Assembly: GCA_003646305.1 (NCBI GenBank)
Contig: QNFJ01000031.1
Span: forward strand, 1 to 14,320
Direction of reading: 5' to 3'
Origin: Gammaproteobacteria bacterium
Lineage (GTDB): Bacteria; Pseudomonadota; Gammaproteobacteria; Methylococcales; UBA2780
Length of the DNA stretch: 14,320 nucleotides
In this document: positions 1 through 7,537 of the stretch, one piece after another
Numbering within the stretch: position 1 is the stretch's first letter
Layout of the letters: each line of letters opens with the position of its first letter
Notes under the pieces: generated by a model
Seen by the model: only the letters and a program-made list of their open reading frames with translations
Database searches by the model: none
What the model was told of the DNA's origin: nothing
Program-made: the position numbers and the translations under genes

Positions 1-57
1 AAGAAACGGTTTGCGGAGAGAGAAGAGGCTGAGAAACTTTTAGAATCTTTGAAATAG
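1..57 (+). CDS. C-terminal fragment of an unidentified protein
   Basis: Reading from base 1 gives 18 codons and a TAG stop at 55-57. The peptide is very charged and looks helical (KKRFAEREEAEKLLESLK). The start lies outside the window. A strong intrinsic terminator begins 31 bp after the stop, which supports this being the true end of a plus-strand gene. Related genomes often have orn or rsgA near queG, but this tail does not match the ends I remember for either, so I give no function. The gene converges on queG. Confidence 0.5.
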   Translation, partial: KKRFAEREEAEKLLESLK

Positions 58-87
58 CCCTCAAAGCGATCGATAAGTTGTTGCTGG

Positions 88-122
88 AGGCCTTTGTCTA
101 TTTGTCAGGCAAAGGCCTTTTT
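88..122 (+). terminator. Intrinsic terminator of the gene ending at 57
   Basis: A perfect 9-bp stem, AGGCCTTTG (88-96) with CAAAGGCCT (110-118), encloses a 13-nt loop. The stem's last T runs straight into four more (118-122), giving a five-T tract on the plus strand. The minus strand has no comparable T run, so it should work mainly for the plus-strand gene. The stop codon of queG lies inside the loop (98-100, minus strand), so the last queG codons form one arm. Confidence 0.75.
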
Positions 123-1186
123 GTATACTGAGAAAGTGCCCACTCAACATGCTCCCTAACCAGTTCTGAGGGATGCTCTTTTCTGTTATTGAGTGCAGCC
201 ATTAGAGCCTCACTTTGCTGTGCATTGCCAAGCCCAACTGCGATATTTCGTAGCCAGCTCAGATGGCCTATCCGACGGATGGCCGAACCTTCTGTTTTCT
301 TCAGGAAAGCCTCTTCATCCCAGCTGAACAGTTCGACTAAAGAGGCTGAGTCAAGCCCCTGGCGAGGCAGGAAATCTGTTTCTGTTGTTAATTGAGCGAA
401 TCGATTCCAGGGACAAGCTTGTTGGCAATCATCGCAGCCATAGATACGATTCCCCATCGGTTTTCGAAGCGCCTCTGGGATAGCCCCTTTTAGTTCAATT
501 GTAAGATAGGAGATGCAACGCCGTGCATCGACTTGAAAGGGGGCAATAATTGCTTGAGTTGGGCAGTAATGGATGCAATCTATACAATCTCCACAGTGAT
601 GGGTTGCGGCAGTATCAACCGGTAGGGGTAAGTCTGTATAGATTTCACCCAGGAAAAACCATGAACCCGATTTTTTATTGATCAGGTTACTATGCTTACC
701 AATCCAGCCGAGGCCTGCCTTTTCAGCCAGTGCCTTTTCCATAATGGGGGCGCTATCTGTGAAAACACGGTAGCCATGTGAGTGAGCGGATTGCTCAATT
801 TTGATGGCCAACTTTTGCAGGCGCTTGCGGATTAATTTGTGATAATCACGACCTAATGCGTAACGGGAGATAAAGGCATTAATCGGCTCTTTAAGTGCCT
901 CTTTAGCCACTTGTTGGGGTTCTGGAAGATAGTCCATGCGAAGCGAAATAACCCGAATTGTTCCCGGGACGAGCTCGGCTGGATGAGTGCGAGAGGAGCC
1001 ATGCTTTTGCATGAAATTCATCCCACCATGATGCCCTTTGTCAAGCCAGTCATTGAGATGCTTTTCAGCTTCATTAAGCTGGGTATCAGTGACGCCGACC
1101 TGCTGAAAGCCTAATTCATTTCCCCATTGCTTTATCTGTTGGGTGAGCTCTAAATAATCAACTTCTTCGCAGGGATGGTTAGGCAT
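98..1186 (-). CDS. queG: Epoxyqueuosine reductase QueG
   Basis: QueG reduces epoxyqueuosine to queuosine in the wobble base of tRNAs with GUN anticodons, the last step of queuosine synthesis, using cobalamin and two [4Fe-4S] clusters. The 362-residue length is usual for the family. The N-terminal domain has the YALGRDYH segment (109-116) and DSAP (144-147), whose Asp matches the proposed catalytic acid. Cluster cysteines are visible in two sets: C198, C201, C204 and C208, then C224, C251, C254 and C258 (CxxCxxxCPW). The C-terminal HEAT-like part (about 280-355) is intact. The start gives a short extra N-terminus before the conserved QIKQWGNELGFQQVG; I see no clear Shine-Dalgarno sequence and no better start. 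It is convergent with the gene ending at 57 and divergent from nnr. Confidence 0.96.
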   Translation of the reverse strand: MPNHPCEEVDYLELTQQIKQWGNELGFQQVGVTDTQLNEAEKHLNDWLDKGHHGGMNFMQKHGSSRTHPAELVPGTIRVISLRMDYLPEPQQVAKEALKEPINAFISRYALGRDYHKLIRKRLQKLAIKIEQSAHSHGYRVFTDSAPIMEKALAEKAGLGWIGKHSNLINKKSGSWFFLGEIYTDLPLPVDTAATHHCGDCIDCIHYCPTQAIIAPFQVDARRCISYLTIELKGAIPEALRKPMGNRIYGCDDCQQACPWNRFAQLTTETDFLPRQGLDSASLVELFSWDEEAFLKKTEGSAIRRIGHLSWLRNIAVGLGNAQQSEALMAALNNRKEHPSELVREHVEWALSQYTKRPLPDK

Positions 1187-1240
1187 AATGGATTCGCATT
1201 ACAATGCACTTAATTAATGGTTAACGGGGCTATTGTAACA
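1187..1240. promoter_or_regulatory. Divergent queG/nnr intergenic region
   Basis: Only 30 bp separate the annotated starts, or 54 bp if nnr starts at ATG 1241, so promoters for both directions must overlap here or lie inside the genes. I see no good sigma-70 box pair. Two short dyads are present: GCATT-AC-AATGC at 1196-1207 and ATTGT-A-ACAAT at 1232-1242. Either could be chance in AT-rich DNA. Neither gene has a recognisable ribosome binding site here. Confidence 0.3.
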
Positions 1241-2734
1241 ATGTCATTATCATCACCTGAAAAAGAAGTCATATTACCTGTTCAACTCTACCGGGCAGAG
1301 CAGGTTCGTGCGATGGATCGGCAGGCAATCGAAATCGTTGGTATCCCTGGTCTTATCCTGATGGAGCGAGCGGGGAAAGCAGCGTGGGAATTACTGCAGA
1401 AGAAATGGCCAGGTGCAATAAATATTGCCGTTTTTTGTGGCCCGGGAAATAATGGTGGTGATGGATATGTGGTTGCTCGGTTAGCAAAAGAGGCGGGACT
1501 AACTGTTCATCTCTATTCATCAACAGAAAGTAGTCGGCTAAAAGGTGATGCGGCAACGGTTTGCCAGCTTTGGCTGGATGCAGGTGGTGGACTTGAGAAG
1601 CCGCTTTCTCCAAACAAGAAAAATTTTGACCTTGTCGTTGATGGATTACTAGGTACGGGATTAGATCGGCTCGTTGATGGGGAGATGGCAACGGTTATTA
1701 ATGAGATAAACAGCATGGACGTACCGGTTTTAGCGCTGGATATCGCCTCAGGGCTTCATTCGGATAAAGGGGCTTCGCTAGGTACGAGTGTTGACGCTGA
1801 AGCAACCATCAGCTTCATTGGTTTAAAGCAGGGGTTATTTACCGGTGAGGGAGTCGCATTGTCAGGTGAAGTCTATTACGACTCGTTAGATGTGCCTGAG
1901 TCTGTTTTGACTTCTCAACAGAGCGAATCTAAACGCTTTACCGCCGATGGAACTTGCCTGCCTAAACGGGAAAAAACGGCTCATAAAGGGCTATTTGGAC
2001 ATGTTCTGGTAGCTGGTGGGGAGCGTGGTTTTAGTGGTGCAGTTCAAATGGCGGCGAGTGCAGCGTTAAGAGTAGGTGCAGGGCTTGTGAGTCTGGCCAC
2101 GCGTTCTGAGCATGCAGCGTTATTGAATCTGGTGCGACCCGAATTAATGGTTCATGGCATTGATAAAAGAGTTGACCTTGCCCCTTTGCTGAAAAAGTCA
2201 TCAGTCGCTGCTGTCGGTCCTGGTTTAGGGCAAACTGTTTGGGCACAGAACCTGCTGGCCGAACTGTTTGACACAGCGATGCCCCTGGTTGTTGATGCAG
2301 ATGCTTTGAATCTACTCGCGAAAGAGCCGTTTAAGCGAGATAACTGGGTTTTAACGCCGCACCCCGGTGAGGCAGCGCGGTTATTGGGTATAACAATCAA
2401 AGAAATTGAAAGTGATCGCTTTAGCTCGGTTAAGGCATTGCAGAAAAAATATGGGGGAGTCGTTGTTTTGAAGGGTGCTGGAACACTGATTTTCGATGGC
2501 TCCGAGATGGTAATTAATACAACCGGAAACCCCGGAATGGCAAGTGGTGGCATGGGAGATGTTTTAAGCGGCGTGATTGCGGCGCTCCTAGCTCAGGGTC
2601 TCTCTTTAAGTCAGTCAGCTCGGCTCGGTGTATGGCTGCACGGTAAAGCAGGTGATATTGCTGCGAAAGAAGGCGAGCGAGGACTTCTTGCATCCGATTT
2701 GTTGCGACCATTAAGAGTATTGGTGAACCAGTGA
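1217..2734 (+). CDS. nnr: Bifunctional NAD(P)H-hydrate epimerase / ADP-dependent NAD(P)H-hydrate dehydratase
   Basis: Nnr (YjeF) repairs NADH and NADPH that have become hydrated: the N-terminal domain interconverts R and S epimers, and the C-terminal ribokinase-like domain dehydrates the S form using ADP. At 505 residues it is full length. Epimerase motifs are GPGNNGGDG (75-83), DGLLGTGL (142-149) and DIASGL (175-180; the family usually has DIPSGL, so Pro is replaced by Ala). Dehydratase motifs are HKG (256-258), GPGLG (334-338), DADALN (360-365), LTPHPGEAARL (379-389) and the glycine-rich stretch 438-452 with GGMGD, whose Asp448 is the expected catalytic base. The start is uncertain: ATG 1217 gives eight extra residues over ATG 1241, and neither has a strong ribosome binding site. 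Its stop overlaps the tsaE start by 4 bp. Confidence 0.96.
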   Translation: MVNGAIVTMSLSSPEKEVILPVQLYRAEQVRAMDRQAIEIVGIPGLILMERAGKAAWELLQKKWPGAINIAVFCGPGNNGGDGYVVARLAKEAGLTVHLYSSTESSRLKGDAATVCQLWLDAGGGLEKPLSPNKKNFDLVVDGLLGTGLDRLVDGEMATVINEINSMDVPVLALDIASGLHSDKGASLGTSVDAEATISFIGLKQGLFTGEGVALSGEVYYDSLDVPESVLTSQQSESKRFTADGTCLPKREKTAHKGLFGHVLVAGGERGFSGAVQMAASAALRVGAGLVSLATRSEHAALLNLVRPELMVHGIDKRVDLAPLLKKSSVAAVGPGLGQTVWAQNLLAELFDTAMPLVVDADALNLLAKEPFKRDNWVLTPHPGEAARLLGITIKEIESDRFSSVKALQKKYGGVVVLKGAGTLIFDGSEMVINTTGNPGMASGGMGDVLSGVIAALLAQGLSLSQSARLGVWLHGKAGDIAAKEGERGLLASDLLRPLRVLVNQ

Positions 2735-3153
2735 AATGGTTTCTGGCGAATGAGGGGGAGACGCTTTCACTAGGTAAGACGTTACTGCCGATGCTAAAGC
2801 CGGGAATGTTAGTGTTTCTGGAAGGTGATCTGGGCGCGGGGAAAACAACATTGGTTCGAGGTATCTTGAGGGCATCTGGCCACAAAGGTGCCGTTAAGAG
2901 CCCTACTTACACAATTGTTGAAGAGTATAGTCTGGGGGAAACGCCACTCTATCATTTTGACCTGTATCGCCTCGCTGATCCAGAGGAGCTTGAGTGGATG
3001 GGTCTTGCTGATTATCTTAGAAAAGAAGCGGTCTGTTTGGTGGAATGGCCGCAAAAAGGGAAGGGTTTTTTACCCTCACCTGATATAACACTTACTTTTG
3101 GTAAGAAAGGAAATGGGCGGGAACTGAGTATGGAGGTAGGGAAAGCCACCTGA
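2731..3153 (+). CDS. tsaE: tRNA threonylcarbamoyladenosine biosynthesis ATPase TsaE
   Basis: TsaE is the ATPase that works with TsaB and TsaD to place threonylcarbamoyl on A37 of ANN-decoding tRNAs. The 140-residue protein has the Walker A motif GDLGAGKTT (32-40), SPTYTIVEEY (57-66), YHFDLYRL (74-81) followed by the acidic EELE (85-88), and VEWP (104-107), all family hallmarks. The chosen GTG start (2731-2733) overlaps the nnr TGA stop (2732-2734) in GTGA, so translation is probably coupled to nnr. It is slightly shorter than the E. coli protein as I remember it, through a shorter C-terminal tail. Confidence 0.95.
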   Translation: MKWFLANEGETLSLGKTLLPMLKPGMLVFLEGDLGAGKTTLVRGILRASGHKGAVKSPTYTIVEEYSLGETPLYHFDLYRLADPEELEWMGLADYLRKEAVCLVEWPQKGKGFLPSPDITLTFGKKGNGRELSMEVGKAT

Positions 3154-3177
3154 CAAAGATTAAATAACCGTTATAAA

Positions 3178-3207
3178 TAGACAAAAAAACCTTTGACAAT
3201 CTATAGT
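3178..3207 (+). promoter_or_regulatory. Candidate sigma-70 promoter for amiB
   Basis: TAGACA (3178-3183) and TATAGT (3202-3207) each match the consensus at five of six positions, with an 18-bp spacer. A perfect TTGACA lies just downstream (3193-3198), but its 17-bp-spaced partner TAAGTT (3216-3221) is poor. The gap between tsaE and amiB is the largest in the nnr-to-miaA block, which fits an internal promoter here. This rests on box matching by eye only. Confidence 0.4.
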
Positions 3208-3275
3208 TATGGATGTAAGTTCATGGTGAATATAGTTTATGAGGGGGCGGTTCTTTGTTGAGGATCGGTTATAAA

Positions 3276-4577
3276 ATGGGCAGAATCGTAAAAACACTAT
3301 TTCTGGCTTTGCTGATTTTATCAGGTGGTGTTGCTAGCGCAGCAGAAGTTAGTGCGCTTCGCTATTGGACAGCCCCAGATCATACCCGCTTGGTCTTTGA
3401 TGTAACCTCATCGGTGAATCATAAGATTTTTCTGATGAGTAACCCGCAGCGTCTTGTAATTGACCTTTCGAGCTCACGCCTTAAAACAACACTCTCACAA
3501 CCAGAAAAGAACCACCCACTTCTGAGTAAAATTCGTAGTGCTCGGCGTGGTGGTGCTGATTTGCGTGTTGTCCTTGATCTGAAATCGAAAGTTAAACCTA
3601 AAAGCTTTTTCCTGAAGCCAAATAAAGACTACGGAAACCGGTTAGTTGTTGATTTATATGATGAGAAAAGCTCAACTATTAGCCAGAATCGTTCGGAGTC
3701 AAAACCCAAAAAAGTTAAATCCAGTAAATTACGTGATCTGGTCATAGCGATTGATGCCGGTCATGGTGGCGAGGATCCGGGCGCGCGAGGCCCGCGTGGT
3801 GTGCGAGAGAAGGATGTTGTTTTTGCAATAGCTAAAAAGTTACAGGCCTTAATTAAAAAAGAGCCGGGTATGCGGCCGGTAATGGTTCGTAGTGGAGATT
3901 ATTATGTTGGCCTGCGTGACCGTATGAAAAAGGCACGGGAAGCTAAGGCCGATCTCTTTATCTCTATTCATGCAGATGCCTTTAGAGATTCGTCGGTTCG
4001 TGGTGCGTCGGTCTATACCTTGTCACGCCGCGGTGCGACCAGTGAAGCGGCGAGATGGCTGGCCAAATCAGAAAATGCAGCAGATTTAGTCGGGGGTGTG
4101 AGCCTAGTCGATAAGGATGACCTGTTGGCCTCGGTGTTACTGGATTTATCGCAGGCAGCAACACAGGATGCGAGTAAAAAAGTAGCCAATGAGGTTTTAA
4201 AAAGGCTGAAGGGCAATGGAAAATTGCATAAACGCCATGTTCAGCAGGCCGGATTTCTTGTGCTCAAGTCACCCGATATTCCATCGATTCTGGTTGAGAC
4301 TGCATTCATCTCAAACCCGCAGGAAGAACGAAATTTAAAAAGCCATAAATATCAGGCGAAACTTGCTAGATCCATCCTGTCTGGGATTCGCGGTTATTTT
4401 GCTAAAAGTGCGCCTATGGGTACTCGGCTGGCTGCCCGCAAACACACTATTGCACGAGGTGATACGCTTTCCCATGTGGCAAGCCGCTACGGTGTCACCA
4501 CGAAAGAAATACTTGCGTATAATTCACTCAAATCAACCGTTGTGAGGGTGGGGCAGGTAATCGATATTCCAGGGTGA
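3276..4577 (+). CDS. amiB: N-acetylmuramoyl-L-alanine amidase AmiB, AMIN + Amidase_3 + LysM
   Basis: This periplasmic zinc amidase cuts peptide stems from peptidoglycan to separate daughter cells. With ATG 3276 it has 433 residues: a signal peptide (about 1-23, hydrophobic TLFLALLILSGG, cleavage near ASA/AEV), an AMIN domain (about 24-128), a catalytic Amidase_3 domain (about 154-375) and a C-terminal LysM (about 390-431). Zinc ligands appear to be H163 (DAGHGGED), E178 (REKD) and H232 (SIHADA), with catalytic E341 (LVETAF). The insert at about 257-305 matches the autoinhibitory helix region of EnvC-activated amidases. A TTG start at 3255 has a better-spaced GAGGGG (3241-3246) and adds seven residues. 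ATG 3276 has GAGGA at 3260-3264 and a cleaner signal peptide, so I prefer it. Its stop overlaps a possible GTG start of mutL. Confidence 0.95.
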   Translation: MGRIVKTLFLALLILSGGVASAAEVSALRYWTAPDHTRLVFDVTSSVNHKIFLMSNPQRLVIDLSSSRLKTTLSQPEKNHPLLSKIRSARRGGADLRVVLDLKSKVKPKSFFLKPNKDYGNRLVVDLYDEKSSTISQNRSESKPKKVKSSKLRDLVIAIDAGHGGEDPGARGPRGVREKDVVFAIAKKLQALIKKEPGMRPVMVRSGDYYVGLRDRMKKAREAKADLFISIHADAFRDSSVRGASVYTLSRRGATSEAARWLAKSENAADLVGGVSLVDKDDLLASVLLDLSQAATQDASKKVANEVLKRLKGNGKLHKRHVQQAGFLVLKSPDIPSILVETAFISNPQEERNLKSHKYQAKLARSILSGIRGYFAKSAPMGTRLAARKHTIARGDTLSHVASRYGVTTKEILAYNSLKSTVVRVGQVIDIPG

Positions 4578-4639
4578 TTGCTCAGCTCGCCTTTGGCCAT
4601 AAAGTAAAAAATCCGGCAACGGAAAAGAAACCCCCATAC

Positions 4640-4672
4640 AATAGTCTGGCCTTAAGAATTTTCCAGACTGTT
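4640..4672 (+). promoter_or_regulatory. Hairpin immediately before the mutL ATG
   Basis: AATAGTCTGG (4640-4649) pairs with CCAGACTGTT (4663-4672): ten base pairs including one G-U, with a 13-nt loop. The 3' arm ends at the base before ATG 4673, so it covers the space where a ribosome binding site would lie, and no Shine-Dalgarno sequence is visible there. It does not look like a terminator because no T run follows. A role in limiting or coupling mutL translation is inference. Confidence 0.5.
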
Positions 4673-6490
4673 ATGCGTATTACCCAATTACCGCCCAAAT
4701 TAATTAATCAAATAGCAGCCGGAGAGGTTGTTGAACGGCCTGCTTCGGTCGTGAAAGAGTTGATTGAAAATAGCCTTGATGCCGGATCTACCCTGATTGA
4801 AATAGATATTGAGCAAGGCGGTACTAAGTTAATCCGCATCCGGGATAATGGGGCGGGCATTGATAAAGAAGATATGGCTTTGGCTTTATCACGCCATGCG
4901 ACCAGCAAGATTGCATCGCTTAGAGATCTAGAGCAGGTGGTGACGATGGGGTTTCGGGGAGAGGCGCTGCCCAGCATTAGCTCCGTATCTCGCCTTACTC
5001 TGGTTTCGAGGACAACTGAAGCAGAATATGCCTGGCAGTTATCTGCTGATGGGAGTGAGTCTTCATTTGACTTGACCCCTGCCGCTAACCCACCAGGAAC
5101 GACAGTAGAAGTACGTGATCTGTTTTTTAATACGCCAGCTCGGCGCAAGTTTTTAAGAACAGAAAAAACCGAATTTTCCCATCTTGAAAATGCGGTTAGA
5201 AGGCTTGCTCTGAGTCGCTTCGATGTGGCTTTTGTTTTGCGCCATAACCAGAAAGAGGTGCTGCACCTCAAGCAGGCGCTATCCCAGCAAGCGCAAGAGG
5301 AGCGTATCGGGTTGGTTTGTGGGTCTGGACTGCTTTCGCAGTCGTTGGTGATCGATTTTGAGGCGGCAGGATTGAAGTTATGGGGTTGGGTCGGTCTACC
5401 AACCTTTTCTCGCAGTCAGGCGGACATGCAGTATTTTTATGTTAATGGCCGTTTAATCAAGGATAAATTGGTGACGCATGCCGTTAGACAGGCCTATCAG
5501 GATGTTTTGTACCACGGTAGGCACTCTGTTTATGTCCTATTTCTTGAGCTGGACCCCGCGCTGGTTGATGTGAATGCGCATCCAGCAAAACAGGAGGTTC
5601 GTTTCCGCGAAGGACGTTTGGTCCATGATTTTTTATTCAGGGCATTACATAAGTCACTCGCTTCAGTTCACGTTGGAGGGAGCGATAATGAGAACCATGG
5701 AACACCCGAACAGGATCTTGTAGAAAAGCGGGAAGGAGAATATTTCAGAGCAAACCGGCAAGCCGAACAGTCATCAATCCCTTTCTCGGTCCAGGAGCGT
5801 CAAATTCAAAATTACGGAAAGCTGCTTGGTGAGAGGCTATTAGAAAACAGTTCTAATCAGGCCAGTTTTTCAATAGAGGGTGAAAGCGGCAAACGAGATA
5901 AAGCAATACCACCTTTGGGTTATGCCGTTGCACATTTGCATGGTATTTATATATTGTCGGAATCGGCAAATGGCTTGATTGTGGTGGATGCACACGCGGC
6001 CCACGAGAGGATTACTTACGAGCGATTGAAAACCCAATATGATCAAGGTGAACTGATTGTTCAGCCTTTATTGTTGCCTGTTCAACTTGCTGTGAGTGAT
6101 CGCGAGGCTCGGCTTGTCGAGGAAAAACAGTCTTTTTTTGAGTCGCTGGGAATTGATGTAAGTCGTGCAGGTTTGGAGCTTATTTTAGTTAGAGCGATGC
6201 CGGCTTTATTGGCTAAAGGTAATATTGAGTTGCTGTTGCGTGATTTACTGGCTGACCTGATTCAGCATGGCGATAGTGAGCGGGTTGGTGAGGCGCGTAA
6301 TGCGTTATTAGCGAGCATGGCATGTCATGGATCGGTGCGAGCTAACCGAATGCTAACTCGGGATGAGATGAATGGTCTGTTAAGACAGATGGAAGAGACC
6401 GAGCGGAGTGGTCAGTGCAATCACGGCAGGCCGACTTGGGTTGAGATTAACCATCAGGCGCTTGATCGTCTATTTTTGAGAGGCACGTAG
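4673..6490 (+). CDS. mutL: DNA mismatch repair protein MutL, with endonuclease-type C-terminal motifs
   Basis: MutL links MutS mismatch recognition to strand incision. From ATG 4673 it has 605 residues and begins MRITQLPPKLINQIAAGEVV, as in the family. The GHKL ATPase part has E29 and N33 (ELIENSLDAG), DNGAG (58-62), TSK (77-79) and FRGEAL (94-99). A variable linker spans about 333-412. The C-terminal domain has DAHAAHERITYE (439-450), ACHGSVR (550-556) and CNHGRP (582-587), resembling the metal-binding motifs of nicking MutL proteins but with Ala for Gln in DQHA. QPLLLP (464-469) fits a beta-clamp binding motif. An in-frame GTG at 4574, overlapping the amiB stop, would add 33 residues with no family counterpart that I know of. 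miaA follows after 5 bp. Confidence 0.96.
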   Translation: MRITQLPPKLINQIAAGEVVERPASVVKELIENSLDAGSTLIEIDIEQGGTKLIRIRDNGAGIDKEDMALALSRHATSKIASLRDLEQVVTMGFRGEALPSISSVSRLTLVSRTTEAEYAWQLSADGSESSFDLTPAANPPGTTVEVRDLFFNTPARRKFLRTEKTEFSHLENAVRRLALSRFDVAFVLRHNQKEVLHLKQALSQQAQEERIGLVCGSGLLSQSLVIDFEAAGLKLWGWVGLPTFSRSQADMQYFYVNGRLIKDKLVTHAVRQAYQDVLYHGRHSVYVLFLELDPALVDVNAHPAKQEVRFREGRLVHDFLFRALHKSLASVHVGGSDNENHGTPEQDLVEKREGEYFRANRQAEQSSIPFSVQERQIQNYGKLLGERLLENSSNQASFSIEGESGKRDKAIPPLGYAVAHLHGIYILSESANGLIVVDAHAAHERITYERLKTQYDQGELIVQPLLLPVQLAVSDREARLVEEKQSFFESLGIDVSRAGLELILVRAMPALLAKGNIELLLRDLLADLIQHGDSERVGEARNALLASMACHGSVRANRMLTRDEMNGLLRQMEETERSGQCNHGRPTWVEINHQALDRLFLRGT

Positions 6491-6495
6491 GGCGC

Positions 6496-7455
6496 ATGAT
6501 GCCGGCATCATCAGGTTTGCCAGTGTACCCACCCGCAATTTTTTTAATGGGGCCAACCGCCTCAGGAAAAACAGCATTATCGATTAAAATTGCAGAAGAA
6601 TTTAATTGTGAAATTATTAGCGTCGACTCTGCACTGGTCTATCGTCACCTAAATATCGGTACAGCCAAGCCAACGATAGAGGAGATGCGAGGCGTACCTC
6701 ACCACCTGATTGATATCATCGAGCCGGCAGAATCCTTTTCAACAGGGGCATTCAGAGAGCAGTCACTTCAACTAATGGAAGAGATTACTTTGAGAGGGAA
6801 AATCCCGCTCCTGGTGGGCGGTACGATGCTCTACTTTAACGCGTTATTTAATGGTTTGGCGAAGCTACCAACTGCAAACCAGGCGATAAGAGATGAGATT
6901 GAGGATGAAGCCAGGGATTTGGGTTGGCAGGCAATGCACGACCAGCTAAAACAGATTGATCCCGTGGCGGCTAAGAGAATCCATCCCAATGACCCGCAAA
7001 GAATTCAGCGAGCGCTTGAGGTTTTTCGAGTGACTGGAAAGTCGTTGACACAACTTTGTGAAGAGGCAACAAATGAGCCGCTTCCTTACCGTCAAATTAA
7101 AATAGTGTTGGCACCTTCTGATCGTAAAATGCTTCATAAATGGATCGAGATACGGTTTAAAGAGATGTTAGCCACGGGCTTTATAAAAGAAGTGGAAGCA
7201 TTACGTGATCGTGGTGATTTGAATGAATCAATGCCTTCCATCAGGACCGTTGGCTACCGGCAGGCTTGGCAGTATCTTGAAGGTTTTTATAGTCATGATG
7301 AAATGGTCGAGCGAGGGGTTATTGCGACACGTCAGTTAGCGAAAAGGCAGTTCACCTGGTTACGAAAACAAACAACAGCCACCCACTATCAAAGTGAAGA
7401 TAAACAGCTCGTTAATCATGTGTTATCTGACCTACAAAAGCAGCTGCTTTCTTAA
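6496..7455 (+). CDS. miaA: tRNA dimethylallyltransferase MiaA
   Basis: MiaA transfers a dimethylallyl group to N6 of A37 in tRNAs that read UNN codons, the first step towards ms2i6A. The 319-residue protein has the P-loop GPTASGKT (19-26), the DSALVYR segment (44-50, substrate-binding Asp), LVGGTMLY (106-113), HPNDPQRIQRALEV (163-176), VGYRQAW (252-258) and the ATRQLAKRQFTWLR signature (277-290). Length and order match E. coli MiaA. It begins 5 bp after mutL. Two ATGs are adjacent (6496 and 6499); AGGG at 6489-6492 is better spaced for the second, which would remove one residue. It is likely co-transcribed with mutL, with hfq 82 bp downstream. Confidence 0.97.
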   Translation: MMPASSGLPVYPPAIFLMGPTASGKTALSIKIAEEFNCEIISVDSALVYRHLNIGTAKPTIEEMRGVPHHLIDIIEPAESFSTGAFREQSLQLMEEITLRGKIPLLVGGTMLYFNALFNGLAKLPTANQAIRDEIEDEARDLGWQAMHDQLKQIDPVAAKRIHPNDPQRIQRALEVFRVTGKSLTQLCEEATNEPLPYRQIKIVLAPSDRKMLHKWIEIRFKEMLATGFIKEVEALRDRGDLNESMPSIRTVGYRQAWQYLEGFYSHDEMVERGVIATRQLAKRQFTWLRKQTTATHYQSEDKQLVNHVLSDLQKQLLS

Positions 7456-7461
7456 CAACCA

Positions 7462-7530
7462 TTGCGATTTGGTGTGTGGGCTGTAGTACAATAATCCCGT
7501 TACAGGTTGATTTAGCCAAATTATAAGGAG
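7462..7530 (+). promoter_or_regulatory. hfq leader: weak promoter candidate and strong ribosome binding site
   Basis: AAGGAG at 7525-7530 lies 7 nt before the hfq ATG and is the best ribosome binding site of the window. TACAAT (7487-7492) matches a -10 box at five of six positions. The nearest -35-like sequence, TTGCGA (7462-7467), is 19 bp away, so the promoter call is weak. Transcription from inside or upstream of miaA is also likely, as in E. coli. Confidence 0.4.
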
Positions 7531-7537
7531 ACTCAGG

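Noticed and set aside
911..1114. 67-codon plus-strand frame with a good-looking start
   Set aside because: It is antisense to the N-terminal half of queG; no ribosome binding site and no family resemblance.
2152..2553. 133-codon minus-strand open frame
   Set aside because: It is antisense to the dehydratase domain of nnr, with Ser/Pro/Thr-rich low-information sequence typical of shadow frames.
4637..4642. TACAAT as a -10 box for an internal mutL promoter
   Set aside because: No acceptable -35 sequence at 16-18 bp (CGGCAA is the nearest), and the box coincides with the hairpin arm.
4708..5271. 187-codon open frame on the minus strand
   Set aside because: It lies entirely within the ATPase-coding part of mutL, has no recognisable motif and is antisense to a strongly conserved gene.
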